A stretch of 64,000 nt of DNA. Origin: Pseudotabrizicola formosa. Lineage in GTDB: Bacteria; Pseudomonadota; Alphaproteobacteria; Rhodobacterales; Rhodobacteraceae. Shown here one piece after another: positions 54,630 through 64,000 of the stretch; within the stretch, counting starts at the first letter, position 1, and each line of letters begins with the position of its first letter. The DNA lies in NCBI RefSeq assembly GCF_002900965.1, contig NZ_PJOM01000002.1, positions 1,178,001-1,242,000 of the forward strand. Reading direction: 5' to 3'. The notes under the pieces are model-generated. The model was not told the origin of the DNA. It did no database searches and was given only the letters and a program-made list of their open reading frames with translations. The translations under genes were made by a program, and so were the position numbers.

Positions 54630-55667
54630 TCAGCCCCCAATCGTCCAGCGGGCCCAAGCGCCGCCCAGAACTTCGAATTTCGCAAGGAAAGCCACCAGCA
54701 CGACCCAAGCCAATGACAGCGGCAGGAACACCTTCCAGCCGATCCGCATCAGCTGGTCGTAGCGATAGCGTGGCACGATGGCTTTCACCATGGCGAACAG
54801 GAAGAAGAAGAACGCCATCTTGATGAACATCCAGAAGAAGCCATCAGGCAGCCCCGGAATGGGCGACAGCCAGCCGCCGAAAAAGAGCAGGCTCATCAGC
54901 GCGCACATCAGGAAGATGGCGATATATTCGCCCGCCATGAACAAAAGGTAAGGCGTCGAGGAATATTCCACCATGAACCCGGCCACCAGTTCCGATTCAG
55001 CCTCTGGCAGATCGAACGGCGGACGGTTGGTTTCGGCCAGGGCAGAGATGAAGAACAGAACCACCATCGGCAGATGCGGCAGCCAGTACCACGAAAACAA
55101 GCCGTAAGCCCCGTCCTGCGCCGCCACGATGGCCGAAAAGTTCATCGATCCGGTCGAGATGATGATGCCGATGATGATCAGACCCAGCGACACCTCATAG
55201 GAAATCATCTGCGCCGCAGAGCGCAACGACCCGAGGAACGGGTATTTGGAGTTGGACGCCCAGCCCCCCATGATCACGCCGTACACCTCAAGCGAGGACA
55301 CCGCGAACACAAACAGAAGGGCCACGTTGATATCGGCCAGAATCCAGCCCGCGTTGAAGGGAATAACCGCCCAGGCCAGCATCGCCAGCACGAAAGACAG
55401 CATCGGTGCCATGAAGAACACCGCGCGGTCGGCCCCCGCAGGCACCACGATTTCCTTGACCACATATTTCAGCGCATCGGCCACCGATTGCAGCAGGCCA
55501 AAGGCCCCCACCACGTTGGGCCCGCGCCGCATCTGCACGGCGGCCCACACCTTGCGGTCCCCATAGACCAGAAACAACAGGCTGATCATCACGAAGCCCA
55601 CGATCAGCAGGCTTTGCGCCGCGACCAGAACCAGCGTGCCCATTGGCGTTGCCAGAAAATCAGACAT
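54630..55667 (-). CDS. nuoH: NADH-quinone oxidoreductase subunit H
   Basis: This 345-residue eight-helix subunit forms the quinone chamber with nuoB and nuoD. Family blocks are [62 protein letters not shown] and [21 protein letters not shown]. Its start lies 16 bases after the small lipoprotein gene. Confidence 0.97.
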   Translation of the reverse strand: MSDFLATPMGTLVLVAAQSLLIVGFVMISLLFLVYGDRKVWAAVQMRRGPNVVGAFGLLQSVADALKYVVKEIVVPAGADRAVFFMAPMLSFVLAMLAWAVIPFNAGWILADINVALLFVFAVSSLEVYGVIMGGWASNSKYPFLGSLRSAAQMISYEVSLGLIIIGIIISTGSMNFSAIVAAQDGAYGLFSWYWLPHLPMVVLFFISALAETNRPPFDLPEAESELVAGFMVEYSSTPYLLFMAGEYIAIFLMCALMSLLFFGGWLSPIPGLPDGFFWMFIKMAFFFFLFAMVKAIVPRYRYDQLMRIGWKVFLPLSLAWVVLVAFLAKFEVLGGAWARWTIGG

Positions 55668-55683
55668 TCTCAGCCTCTCATCT

Positions 55684-56085
55684 TCATATCGTCGGTATCC
55701 CGAGCGCCCCGCAATCGCGCACCGTCACCTCGGCGTCGATTGTTTTCAGCCCGGGTGGCAGGGCGGCCGAGATCAAATAGACCGCGTCCCCCCGCCAGGT
55801 ATTTCCAGCCTTCGCCACCGTGGTGCGCACATGCCGCGCAAAACCGTAGCCCCGGATCAGCGCATATTGTGCGGCGGCACAGCGGCCATAAGCCTCGACA
55901 TCCTCATTCCCGCGCGCGCCATCCAGCGCGACACGAAAGCTGACCATGTCATCTTGTAGCAGCACGGTCTGAATGCCCTGATAGGACGGATTGATGCCGC
56001 CCTGTGCCACGGTCCCGGTCCCGGCACAAGCCGACAGCGCCGCAAAAGCGGCGGTCAGGCTGGCAAGGGCGGTTGCGTGGGGCAT
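55684..56085 (-). CDS. Small lipoprotein of unknown function between nuoG and nuoH
   Basis: This 133-residue protein has a lipoprotein signal (lipobox LSAC, Cys20). The mature part contains [21 protein letters not shown] and paired cysteines (GRCAAAQ, VRDCGAL). It starts 3 bases after the nuoG stop, so it is within the nuo transcript, yet it would be anchored on the periplasmic face. I do not recognise a family with a known function. Confidence 0.8.
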   Translation of the reverse strand: MPHATALASLTAAFAALSACAGTGTVAQGGINPSYQGIQTVLLQDDMVSFRVALDGARGNEDVEAYGRCAAAQYALIRGYGFARHVRTTVAKAGNTWRGDAVYLISAALPPGLKTIDAEVTVRDCGALGIPTI

Positions 56086-56088
56086 CTG

Positions 56089-58098
56089 TTATTCCGCCGC
56101 CAAAGGGGACGCGTGCCGGGTTTTCGCAAGCGCTGACATTTCTGCCATCACCTGAGAGGACCGCGCAATCGGGTTGGTCAGGTAGAAATCCTGCACCGGC
56201 AGCCGGAAACTGGCGCGGGCAGGTTCGCGCAGGGGGATGCGGGTCCAGGCATTTTCGGCCAGCTGATCGATCTTGCCCAGATGCGGATGCGCCGCGACCA
56301 GCGCCCGCCGCAACCCCGCCAGAGAATCCCAAGGCAGCGTGGCCCCCAGTTCCGCCGACAGCGCCCGCAGGATCGCCCAGTTCTCCTTGGCCTCGCCCGG
56401 CGCAAAACCGGCGCGCAGCGCCAGTTGCGGGCGGCCCTCGGTGTTGACGAACAGGCCGCCTTCCTCGGTATAGGCGGCACCGGGCAGGATCAGGTCGGCG
56501 CGGTGCGCGCCCCGATCCCCATGGCTGCCCTGATAGATCACGAAGGGACCGGCCTTGATGTCCACCTCATCGGCGCCAAGGTTATAGACAACCTCTGCCC
56601 CATCCAGCGCGGCAGACAGACCGCCATCGGTCACGGCACCCACGTCCATTGCCCCCACCCGGGCCGCGGCGGTGTGCAGCACCAGAAGTTTCGCGCCCAT
56701 GCCTTCGGCCAGTTTCATCGCCTGCGACAGCACCGCCTCGCCATCAGCCTCGTTCAGGGCCCCCTGACCGACAATCACCACGGCCCCTTCGGTTGCCGCA
56801 GCTTCAGACACCGCCTTGACCAGTGCCGCGCGGTCATCGCCGGCATGGCCATAGTCATAGGTCAGATCCACGGCGGCACCGATCAGGGTCACGTTTGCCC
56901 CCGCACTCCACGCCTTGCGAATGCGGGCGTTCAGCACCGGGGCCTCATCGCGGGGATTGGTTCCGATCAGGATGATCGCGCGTGCCGTGTCGATATCTTC
57001 AATCGCCGCCGTGCCGACATAGGCCGAGCGGTTGCCGATCGGCAGTTTCGCGCCATCGGTGCGGCATTCGATGCGGCCGCCAAGACCTTCGACGAGGTGC
57101 TTGAGGCTGAACACAGCCTCCACCGGGGCCAGATCGCCGACAATCGCCGCCACCTTCTTGCCGGTCATCGCAGCGGCTGCGGCGGCCAAGGCCTCCCCCC
57201 AACCGGCTTTGCGCAGCCGACCGTTCTCGCGGATATAGGGCGTGTCCAGCCGCTGGCGGCGCAACCCGTCCCAGATGAAGCGGGTCTTGTCGGAAATCCA
57301 CTCCTCATTCACGCCGTCATGGTTACGGGGCAGGATGCGCATCACCTCGCGCCCTTTGGTGTCGATGCGGATGTTGCTGCCAAGCGCATCCATCACGTCG
57401 ATGGATTCGGTCTTGGTTAGCTCCCACGGCCGCGCCGTGAACGCATAGGGTTTCGAGGTCAGCGCGCCGACCGGGCACAGATCGATGATATTGCCCTGAA
57501 GGTTGCTGTTCAGCGTCTCGTTCAGATAGCTGGTGATCTCGGCATCCTCGCCCCGCCCGGTCTGGCCCATCTGGGTGATGCCAGCCACTTCCGAGGTAAA
57601 ACGCACGCAGCGGGTGCAGGAAATGCAGCGTGTCATCGTGGTGGCCACCAGCGGGCCAAGATTCAGGTCTTCGCTTGCCCGCTTCGGCTCGCGGTAGCGG
57701 CTGAAATCGACGCCGTAAGCCATGGCCTGATCCTGCAGGTCACATTCGCCACCCTGATCGCAGATCGGGCAATCCAGCGGGTGGTTGATCAGCAGGAATT
57801 CCATCACCCCTTCGCGGGCCTTCTTGACCATCGGGCTGTTGGTTTTCACCACCGGCGCCTCACCATTCGGGCCGGGGCGCAGATCGCGGACCTGCATGGC
57901 ACAGCTTGCCGCCGGTTTCGGCGGGCCGCCCACAACCTCGACCAGACACATGCGGCAGTTGCCGGCAATCGTCAGACGTTCGTGATAGCAGAAGCGCGGG
58001 ATTTCCACGCCTGCCACCTCGGCCGCCTGGATGATGGTCATCGCGCCATCCACCTCGACCTCGATGCCGTCAATGCTGATCTTTTTCAGGTTCGTCAT
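56089..58098 (-). CDS. nuoG: NADH-quinone oxidoreductase subunit G
   Basis: This 669-residue peripheral-arm subunit has a [2Fe-2S] ligand set in [19 protein letters not shown] and Cys of ASCAMQV. The His/Cys N5 cluster is in [17 protein letters not shown], and a further [4Fe-4S] set is in [10 protein letters not shown] plus [11 protein letters not shown] molybdopterin-oxidoreductase-like C-terminal domain without cofactor follows. Four bases before the ATG ends a 36-codon ORF that I consider possibly real. Confidence 0.97.
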   Translation of the reverse strand: MTNLKKISIDGIEVEVDGAMTIIQAAEVAGVEIPRFCYHERLTIAGNCRMCLVEVVGGPPKPAASCAMQVRDLRPGPNGEAPVVKTNSPMVKKAREGVMEFLLINHPLDCPICDQGGECDLQDQAMAYGVDFSRYREPKRASEDLNLGPLVATTMTRCISCTRCVRFTSEVAGITQMGQTGRGEDAEITSYLNETLNSNLQGNIIDLCPVGALTSKPYAFTARPWELTKTESIDVMDALGSNIRIDTKGREVMRILPRNHDGVNEEWISDKTRFIWDGLRRQRLDTPYIRENGRLRKAGWGEALAAAAAAMTGKKVAAIVGDLAPVEAVFSLKHLVEGLGGRIECRTDGAKLPIGNRSAYVGTAAIEDIDTARAIILIGTNPRDEAPVLNARIRKAWSAGANVTLIGAAVDLTYDYGHAGDDRAALVKAVSEAAATEGAVVIVGQGALNEADGEAVLSQAMKLAEGMGAKLLVLHTAAARVGAMDVGAVTDGGLSAALDGAEVVYNLGADEVDIKAGPFVIYQGSHGDRGAHRADLILPGAAYTEEGGLFVNTEGRPQLALRAGFAPGEAKENWAILRALSAELGATLPWDSLAGLRRALVAAHPHLGKIDQLAENAWTRIPLREPARASFRLPVQDFYLTNPIARSSQVMAEMSALAKTRHASPLAAE

Positions 58099-58102
58099 CT
58101 GC

Positions 58103-58213
58103 TTACTCCGCAGCCATCGTGGCGCTGGGGTGGATCACCCGCCCCGGCGCCCTGTTCTGTGCCGTGTTCTGTGCCTGGCTTTGCGCCCGGCGAAATCTCT
58201 CTGTCCCGGTCAT
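58103..58213 (-). CDS. Possible 36-residue protein between the DUF5333 gene and nuoG
   Basis: The ATG at 58213 overlaps the DUF5333 stop as ATGA, and the TAA ends 4 bases before the nuoG ATG, so the ORF exactly fills the gap. The predicted peptide begins [20 protein letters not shown] and ends SATMAAE. It is basic, and an 11-base direct repeat (58175-58165 and 58163-58153) encodes its QAQN/TAQN units. There is no strong Shine-Dalgarno, so translation would depend on coupling. It may be chance; homologues were not searched. Confidence 0.4.
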   Translation of the reverse strand: MTGTERFRRAQSQAQNTAQNRAPGRVIHPSATMAAE

Positions 58214-58611
58214 CTGGTTGACCGCAGCAATGCGCCGACAAGGCTGCCGCGCGCAATCTCTGCCTCACCCGCGGCGCAATAGGCGCCAGCCTCACCCGGA
58301 ACGGCACCCTTGCTGGCCAGCCAGGCTGCCGCCTCTGCCTTGCCCCGTGCCTTTTCCGTCTTGTCTTCCACAAAGGCGCGCACTTCGGTGGCGCTATAGC
58401 CCTGCGACAGGGCATAGTCGCGCAGCTTCAACAGCTCATTGAGCGCGCGCAACCGGCGCGGTTCCAGCGTCGGGCAATTGTCGGCAATCGCATCGGCAAT
58501 GAACCCGCTGCGCAGCGTGTCATTGATCCGCTTTTCCTGATTGATCGGCACCAGCGCAAAAGCAGGCGCGGCCAGCATCAGGGCGGCAATCATCATCGGA
58601 ACCAGTTTCAT
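58210..58611 (-). CDS. DUF5333 family exported small protein
   Basis: This 133-residue protein has an N-terminal signal (MKLVPMMIAALMLAAPAFA). A helical, charged mature part follows (INDTLRSGFIADAIADNCPTLEPRRLRALNELLKLRDYALSQGYS) with two cysteines. It matches the DUF5333 type that sits in the nuo operon of Rhodobacterales. AAGGAGG precedes ATG 58611. Its stop overlaps the small ORF before nuoG. Function unknown; a periplasmic partner of complex I is only an inference. Confidence 0.85.
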   Translation of the reverse strand: MKLVPMMIAALMLAAPAFALVPINQEKRINDTLRSGFIADAIADNCPTLEPRRLRALNELLKLRDYALSQGYSATEVRAFVEDKTEKARGKAEAAAWLASKGAVPGEAGAYCAAGEAEIARGSLVGALLRSTR

Positions 58612-58718
58612 CACGGCCTCCTTGGCAGTCCATGCCAAGGACATAGGCACTGCCGCCCCGGATATGCGATGACAAGCCTGTTCCATCACGCGATCTTGGG
58701 CCGTTATCGGATAGCGCA

Positions 58719-58979
58719 TCAGGCGCACCCCCCGACATAGACCCAGGTACCTGCCTCGAACCGGTCATAGATCCCGGGGCGCAAGCGCCGGCCTTCGGCG
58801 GCACAGGTGGCATCCGCCACCCGGCGCGCGGCAGCGCCTTCATGCATCCCGAACGGCTGGCCATTATTGGTCACCCGCAAGGGCATTGGCGCAACCGCAC
58901 CCTGACCGGTCCCCTGCGGGGCCGGCTGCACGCAGGCCCCAAGGGCCAGCGTCAGGGAAAGGGCTGCCGCCATCCGCAT
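58719..58979 (-). CDS. Small lipoprotein after nuoF
   Basis: This 86-residue protein starts with ATG at 58979 sharing one base with the nuoF TGA. Lipobox LALGAC lies near residue 16. The mature part has PFGMHEGAAARRVADATCAAEGRRLRPGIYDRFEAGTW-type sequence with two further cysteines and ends GGCA. An in-frame GTG at 58982 is less likely. It is not assigned to a characterised family. It is followed by 107 bases before the DUF5333 gene. Confidence 0.75.
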   Translation of the reverse strand: MRMAAALSLTLALGACVQPAPQGTGQGAVAPMPLRVTNNGQPFGMHEGAAARRVADATCAAEGRRLRPGIYDRFEAGTWVYVGGCA

Positions 58980-60274
58980 CACTCCGCAGCAACGGCGCTG
59001 ATGCGCCCGGTTTTCTTGGCCTTGATCCGGTCTTCGATCTCATCGCGGAACGCCCGCACCAGACCCTGGATGGGCCAGGCCGCCGCATCGCCCAAGGCAC
59101 AGATCGTATGCCCCTCAACCTGCTTGGTCACGGAAATCAGCATGTCGATCTCCTCCACCTCGGCCTCACCGCGCACCAGACGGTCCATCACCCGCATCAT
59201 CCAGCCAGTGCCTTCACGGCAGGGCGTGCACTGGCCGCAGCTTTCGTGCTTGTAGAATTTGGACAAGCGCCAGATCGCCTTGATCACATCGGTGGACTGA
59301 TCCATCACGATCACCGCCGCCGTGCCCAGACCTGACCGCTGCTCACGCAGCCAGTCGAAATCCATGATCGCATCATCGCATTGCGCCGCCGTCAGCAAGG
59401 GCACCGACGACCCGCCGGGGATCACCGCCTTGAGGTTCTTCCACCCGCCGCGCACGCCACCACAATGCCGTTCCAGGAGTTCCTTGAGCGGGATCGACAT
59501 TGCCTCCTCGACAACACAAGGTGCGTTCACATGGCCCGAGATGCCAAACAGCTTGGTGCCCGCGTTGTTCGGGCGGCCAAAGCCCGCAAACCATTCCGGC
59601 CCGCGCCGCAGAATGGTGGGCACAACCGCAATCGACTCGACGTTGTTCACCGTGGTCGGGCAGCCGTAAAGCCCTGCACCCGCCGGGAACGGCGGTTTCA
59701 TCCGCGGCATGCCCTTCTTGCCCTCAAGGCTTTCCAGCAACGCGGTTTCTTCGCCGCAAATATAGGCCCCGGCCCCGTGGTGCAGGTACAGATCGAAATC
59801 CCAGCCGGATTTTGCGGCATTCCGCCCCAGCATCCCGGCGTCATAGCATTCGTCGATTGCCGCCTGCAGCGCCTCTTTCTCGCGGATGTATTCGCCGCGA
59901 ATGTAGATGTAGCAGGCATTGGCATTCATCGCGAAAGACGCGATCAACGCGCCTTCAATCAGCGTATGCGGATCATGCCGCATGATCTCGCGGTCCTTGC
60001 AGGTTCCCGGCTCCGACTCATCGGCGTTGATCACCAGATAGGCGGGCCGCCCATCGGACTGCTTGGGCATGAATGACCATTTCAGACCCGTCGGGAACCC
60101 TGCCCCGCCGCGCCCGCGCAAGCCCGATGCCTTCATCTGCTCGATGATCTTGTCGCGACCGCGCGCGATGATCTCGGCGGTGCCATCCCAATGGCCGCGC
60201 GCCTTTGCCCCCGCAAGGCTGCGGTCATGCATCCCGTAAAGGTTGGTAAAGATGCGGTCCTTATCCTTGAGCAT
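58979..60274 (-). CDS. nuoF: NADH-quinone oxidoreductase subunit F
   Basis: This 431-residue NADH- and FMN-binding subunit has the nucleotide site [13 protein letters not shown], the FMN region [13 protein letters not shown], and the N3 [4Fe-4S] ligands [12 protein letters not shown] plus a downstream Cys (HTICALGD). GGAAGGGGC precedes the ATG. It follows the DUF5337 gene by 15 bases. Confidence 0.98.
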   Translation of the reverse strand: MLKDKDRIFTNLYGMHDRSLAGAKARGHWDGTAEIIARGRDKIIEQMKASGLRGRGGAGFPTGLKWSFMPKQSDGRPAYLVINADESEPGTCKDREIMRHDPHTLIEGALIASFAMNANACYIYIRGEYIREKEALQAAIDECYDAGMLGRNAAKSGWDFDLYLHHGAGAYICGEETALLESLEGKKGMPRMKPPFPAGAGLYGCPTTVNNVESIAVVPTILRRGPEWFAGFGRPNNAGTKLFGISGHVNAPCVVEEAMSIPLKELLERHCGGVRGGWKNLKAVIPGGSSVPLLTAAQCDDAIMDFDWLREQRSGLGTAAVIVMDQSTDVIKAIWRLSKFYKHESCGQCTPCREGTGWMMRVMDRLVRGEAEVEEIDMLISVTKQVEGHTICALGDAAAWPIQGLVRAFRDEIEDRIKAKKTGRISAVAAE

Positions 60275-60289
60275 TGCTTGCCCCTTCCT

Positions 60290-60514
60290 TCAACCCTGAC
60301 GACTGCGCCAGATCTGATACGTCACAACCAGCGCCCAGAAGAACGCGGCAATCGCGGCAAAATCGAACAGAAAGACATAGCGGGGATCCCACCCCATCTG
60401 TCCGCCCACAAATTGCGCGCCCATCCACAACACCATCGTCCCCGCCAGTACAAAGGCCACAAGCCGGGCCTTGTGAGCCGTGCTCATGTCACGCTTCGGA
60501 TCTGGCCGGGTCAT
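60290..60514 (-). CDS. DUF5337 family small membrane protein
   Basis: This 74-residue protein has two hydrophobic helices (VAFVLAGTMVLWMGAQFV, about 18-36; and FDFAAIAAFFWALVVTYQIW, about 50-69), joined by a short GGQMGWDPRY loop. It sits between nuoE and nuoF, 9 bases after the nuoE stop. GAGGG precedes ATG 60514; ATG 60487 is an alternative. It is a Rhodobacterales-type nuo accessory gene of unknown role. Confidence 0.85.
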   Translation of the reverse strand: MTRPDPKRDMSTAHKARLVAFVLAGTMVLWMGAQFVGGQMGWDPRYVFLFDFAAIAAFFWALVVTYQIWRSRQG

Positions 60515-60523
60515 GCCATGCCC

Positions 60524-61774
60524 TCAGTAATCGTTGGTCTTGGCCCGGATGCGGAATGCGTCCAGACCTTCGGTTACGATGATCTTTGCCTGCGCCACCC
60601 ATTTGTCCCGGCTGACCCGGCCCCGGAAGCCTTTGAGGTTCTGGTCCATCCAGGCAATATCCGCCTCAGACCAGGCGGCGATCTGGTCAAAATGGAAGAT
60701 CCCCAGGTCATGGCACAGCTTTTCCAGCGACGGGCCGATGCCCTCGATGATCTTCAGATCATCGGCTGCCCCACCGCGTGGCTCGGCAAGACCTTGCGGC
60801 TTCTCGCCCGCAGGCACGTGCGGCGCAATGCCGGGTTCCGGCGGCAGGGCCACGCCGTCTTGCGTATCCTTGGACGGCACGGTCTCTGGCGCGGCCGCAA
60901 CCTCGGTCGGCGTGCTGGCTGGCTCACCTTTTGAAATCGGCCTGCCGGCGGATTTCGCCGGGGCCTCCTGCACAGTGGCACCGGTTGCATCCGCAGGGAT
61001 GCCTGCGCCGGGTTTCGGTTCGCTGGGCAGATCATCGGGCGCACCAGAGCCGTGTGGCGCTTCGGGCCGGGCGATCCAGGGCGTGGTCAGTGGCACTTCA
61101 GTCCCGTCAATGCGCTTGACGGTTTCGCCGATATCCACCGCCAGCTGTGCGCTTGCGTTATAGGGCTTGCGCCCCGCCTCATGCTCTTTGAGGCTGGTCA
61201 GCCCGGTCAACGGTTCGGAGGCATAGCGCCCATTCTGTGGCCCCGGTACCGGAACCTCTCCGGCGCTGAACCGCGCGATCAGATCACGCAGCTTTTCGGG
61301 CGTCAGATCCTCATAGTAATCCTTGCCGATCTGGGCCATCGGGGCGTTGGAACAGGCCCCCAGACATTCCACCTCTTCCCAGGAAAACTTGCCATCAACT
61401 GAGACGGTATGCGGCTGTTTGGCAATTAACTCCTGACAGACGGCGATCAGATCCTCGGCCCCGCAGATCATGCAGGACGTGGTGCCGCAAATCTGGATAT
61501 TCGCAATCGATCCAACCGGTTGCAGCTGGAACATGAAGTAGAAGGTCGCCACTTCCAGCGCGCGGATATAGGCCATGCCCAGCATGTTGGCCACATATTC
61601 GATCGCCGGACGCGTCAGCCAGCCATGCTGTTCCTGCGCACGCCACAACAGCGGGATGATGGCCGATGCCTGACGCCCTTCGGGGTATTTGGAAATCTGC
61701 CCCTGCGCCCAGGCAAGGTTTGCGGGCGTGAATTCAAACGAGGCAGGCTGGTCTTTGTGAAGGCGGCGCAGCAT
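60524..61774 (-). CDS. nuoE: NADH-quinone oxidoreductase subunit E with long C-terminal extension
   Basis: This 416-residue protein is against about 165-240 for a plain NuoE. The N-terminal thioredoxin-like domain carries the [2Fe-2S] ligands CGTTSC and CLGACSNAP. Beyond about residue 200 lies a Pro/Ala/Thr-rich linker. A final helix-hairpin-helix-like domain follows ([20 protein letters not shown], then a WMDQNL...[10 protein letters not shown] part). The start shares one base with the nuoD stop (TGATG). The extension type also occurs fused to other proteins in this order. Confidence 0.96.
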   Translation of the reverse strand: MLRRLHKDQPASFEFTPANLAWAQGQISKYPEGRQASAIIPLLWRAQEQHGWLTRPAIEYVANMLGMAYIRALEVATFYFMFQLQPVGSIANIQICGTTSCMICGAEDLIAVCQELIAKQPHTVSVDGKFSWEEVECLGACSNAPMAQIGKDYYEDLTPEKLRDLIARFSAGEVPVPGPQNGRYASEPLTGLTSLKEHEAGRKPYNASAQLAVDIGETVKRIDGTEVPLTTPWIARPEAPHGSGAPDDLPSEPKPGAGIPADATGATVQEAPAKSAGRPISKGEPASTPTEVAAAPETVPSKDTQDGVALPPEPGIAPHVPAGEKPQGLAEPRGGAADDLKIIEGIGPSLEKLCHDLGIFHFDQIAAWSEADIAWMDQNLKGFRGRVSRDKWVAQAKIIVTEGLDAFRIRAKTNDY

Positions 61775-63009
61775 CAGCGGTCGATCTCCCCGAACACGAC
61801 ATCCATCGTGCCGATGATGGCAGAGACATCAGCCAGCTGATGCCCCTTGCAGATATAATCCATGGATTGCAGGTGCAAAAACCCCGGCGCGCGGATCTTG
61901 GCGCGGTAGGGTTTGTTGGTGCCATCGGCCATCAGATAAACACCGAATTCGCCCTTGGGGGCTTCAACGGCGGCATAGACCTCTCCGGCGGGCACGTGGA
62001 AGCCTTCGGTATAGAGCTTGAAGTGATGGATCAGCGCTTCCATCGAGGTCTTCATCTCGCCCCGCTTGGGCGGGGTGATCTTGCCGCGCGCCAGCACATC
62101 GCCCTTTTCCACGCGCAGCTTGGCACAGGCCTGCCGGATGATCGACGTGCTTTCCCGCATCTCCTGCATGCGGCACAGATAGCGGTCATAGCAGTCGCCA
62201 TTCTTGCCGATCGGAATCTTGAAGTCGAATTCGTCATAGCATTCATAGGGTTGCGCGCGGCGCAAGTCCCAGGCGAGACCGGACCCGCGCACCATCACGC
62301 CCGAATAGCCCCATTTGAGGATATCCTCTTCGGTGACAATCCCGATATCGGCATTGCGCTGCTTGAAAATGCGGTTTTCGGTCAGCAGGGTTTCAATGTC
62401 ATCCAGAAGCTTGGGAAAATTGGTCGCCCAAAGATCGATGTCCTCCACCAGCGCATCGGGCAGATCAACATGCACGCCGCCGGGCCGGAAATAGGCGGCA
62501 TGCAGACGCGCGCCACAGGCCCGTTCATAAAACACCATCAGCTCTTCACGGGCGGTGAACCCCCAAAGCGGCGGGGTCAGCGCGCCCACATCCATGGCCT
62601 GGGTGGTCACGTTCAACAGATGGTTCAGCACCCGGCCAATCTCGGAATACAGCACCCGGATCAGCGACGCCCGGCGCGGCACAACTGTACCGGTCAGCCT
62701 TTCAATCGCCAGACACCAGGCGTGTTCCTGGTTCATCGGCGCCACATAGTCCAGCCGGTCAAAATACGGCAGGTTCTGCAGATAGGTCCGGCTCTCCATC
62801 AGCTTTTCGGTGCCACGGTGCAGCAGGCCGATATGCGGATCGCAGCGTTCGACAATTTCACCGTCCAGTTCCAGCACCAGACGCAAAACGCCATGCGCCG
62901 CAGGGTGTTGCGGGCCGAAGTTCAGGTTGAAATTGCGGATCTTCTGTTCACCGGTCTCAAAATCGGTGGAACCGTCGTCATAGCTGTTCTTGCGGATATC
63001 GCCGTCCAT
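61774..63009 (-). CDS. nuoD: NADH-quinone oxidoreductase subunit D
   Basis: This 411-residue 49-kDa-type subunit helps form the quinone pocket. Markers are [50 protein letters not shown], and the C-terminal [39 protein letters not shown] lies before the ATG, 29 bases after the nuoC stop. Confidence 0.98.
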   Translation of the reverse strand: MDGDIRKNSYDDGSTDFETGEQKIRNFNLNFGPQHPAAHGVLRLVLELDGEIVERCDPHIGLLHRGTEKLMESRTYLQNLPYFDRLDYVAPMNQEHAWCLAIERLTGTVVPRRASLIRVLYSEIGRVLNHLLNVTTQAMDVGALTPPLWGFTAREELMVFYERACGARLHAAYFRPGGVHVDLPDALVEDIDLWATNFPKLLDDIETLLTENRIFKQRNADIGIVTEEDILKWGYSGVMVRGSGLAWDLRRAQPYECYDEFDFKIPIGKNGDCYDRYLCRMQEMRESTSIIRQACAKLRVEKGDVLARGKITPPKRGEMKTSMEALIHHFKLYTEGFHVPAGEVYAAVEAPKGEFGVYLMADGTNKPYRAKIRAPGFLHLQSMDYICKGHQLADVSAIIGTMDVVFGEIDR

Positions 63010-63038
63010 CAGACTGCTCCCTTTTGGTCGCGGGCCAT

Positions 63039-63659
63039 CTATTTGGCCCCCGCCTTGTCATCCCCGGGCAGCACATATTGCGCGCCTTCCCAGGGGGACA
63101 TGAAATCAAACTGCCGATACTCCTGCACCAGCTTTACCGGCTCATAGACCACGCGCTTTTGCGCCTCGTCATAGCGCACTTCGGTATAACCGGTGGTCGG
63201 AAAATCCTTGCGCAGCGGGTGACCGCGAAAGCCGTAATCGGTCAGGATGCGGCGCAGATCGGGGTGGCCGGAAAACAGGATGCCGAACATGTCGAACACT
63301 TCGCGTTCGAACCAATTGGCGCTGGGGTGCACACCGACCAGCGATGGCACCATATCCGCCTCACCCACCGCGATTTTCACCCGGATGCGGTGGTTTTGAT
63401 ACATCGACAGAAAATGGTACACCACATCAAAGCGCCGCTCGCGCGTGGGGTGATCCACCGCCGTGATATCCACCAATGATGAGAAGCGGCACGCCGCATC
63501 GGTGCGCAGAAAATCGGCAAAATCAGCGATGTGGCTGCTCACCACCTCCAGCGTCAGCTCGCCGAAGGCAGCATGCGAGGCCAGCACATCATTGGGCCGG
63601 CGCATCGCGATATGGGCGGCCAACTCTTGCAGCGCTTCCGAGACTTGGGCTTCGGACAT
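63039..63659 (-). CDS. nuoC: NADH-quinone oxidoreductase subunit C
   Basis: This 206-residue 30-kDa-type subunit is separate from nuoD. The signature is [28 protein letters not shown]-like ([13 protein letters not shown]), with [22 protein letters not shown] after it. GAGGAGAA precedes ATG 63659. It is 10 bases after nuoB. Confidence 0.98.
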   Translation of the reverse strand: MSEAQVSEALQELAAHIAMRRPNDVLASHAAFGELTLEVVSSHIADFADFLRTDAACRFSSLVDITAVDHPTRERRFDVVYHFLSMYQNHRIRVKIAVGEADMVPSLVGVHPSANWFEREVFDMFGILFSGHPDLRRILTDYGFRGHPLRKDFPTTGYTEVRYDEAQKRVVYEPVKLVQEYRQFDFMSPWEGAQYVLPGDDKAGAK

Positions 63660-63669
63660 GATGTTCTCC

Positions 63670-64000
<331 letters not shown>

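Noticed and set aside
58095-58415. A 106-codon minus-strand ORF covering the start of the DUF5333-nuoG gap
   Set aside because: It overlaps the clearly real DUF5333 gene in another frame, is highly Arg/Pro-rich and has no ribosome site. The 36-codon ORF in a different frame fits the gap better.

Overview
The window is a GC-rich chromosomal segment from an alphaproteobacterium, most likely a member of the Rhodobacterales (Rhodobacteraceae/Paracoccaceae). The main pointers are a heterotetrameric sarcosine oxidase operon, a folate-dependent TrmFO, a stand-alone CcmI next to RuvX, a NADH dehydrogenase (nuo) operon carrying the DUF5333 and DUF5337 small genes of this order, and RNase J plus a type III pantothenate kinase linked to nuo. 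There is no insertion sequence, prophage, CRISPR array, rRNA operon or origin. Gene density is very high, with many 1-4 base stop/start overlaps.

Layout. 1-1496: 3' end of trmFO and gluQ (tRNA modification). 1578-7278 (minus): sarcosine oxidase soxB, an unrelated Pro/Ala-rich membrane protein, then soxD, soxA and soxG. 7505-9434 (plus): ccmI, ruvX and a DUF1289 Fe-S-type protein. 9483-11047 (minus): a TauE/SafE exporter with a PhyH-like oxygenase coupled through a TTG start. 11194-12381: Bcr/CflA drug exporter, converging on dusA. 13437-13526: tRNA-Ser. 13749-20151 (plus): a long run of SPOR lipoprotein, DD-carboxypeptidase, tmk, holB, tatD, a metallo-beta-lactamase-fold hydrolase and an AEC carrier. 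20162-24705 (minus): a polyamine-type ABC transporter (ATPase, binding protein, two permeases). 25010-28010: tRNA-Leu, a peptidoglycan-binding-domain protein, lipB and two identical tRNA-Asp genes. 28050-30227 (minus): pirin and an M20 amidohydrolase. 30346-33033 (plus): surE, pcm and an nlpD-like LysM/M23 lipoprotein, a stationary-phase and cell-division set. 33107-35689 (minus): tatABC with a DUF815 ATPase. 35854-42256: a YafY-type regulator, an orphan Fe-type ABC ATPase, an SDR protein, a Hint-domain protein, prfC and a transglutaminase-like protein. 42520-44130: a DEAD-box helicase. 44216-64000 (minus): nuoB (cut by the window edge) through nuoN, then birA, coaX and rnj.

The most interesting structure lies between the obvious genes. 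It includes a dispersed repeat that sits just 3' of several stop codons and an unannotated 36-codon ORF packed between the DUF5333 gene and nuoG. Perfect stem-loops interrupt the sarcosine oxidase, ABC-transporter and nuo operons. Three tRNA genes share one promoter architecture, and a perfect palindrome lies upstream of the YafY-type regulator. Several proteins keep a fold but appear to lack canonical catalytic residues: the NlpD-like M23, the SDR, the Hint protein and the Cys/His-free CMD-family protein. No single large novel system such as a defence island was found.
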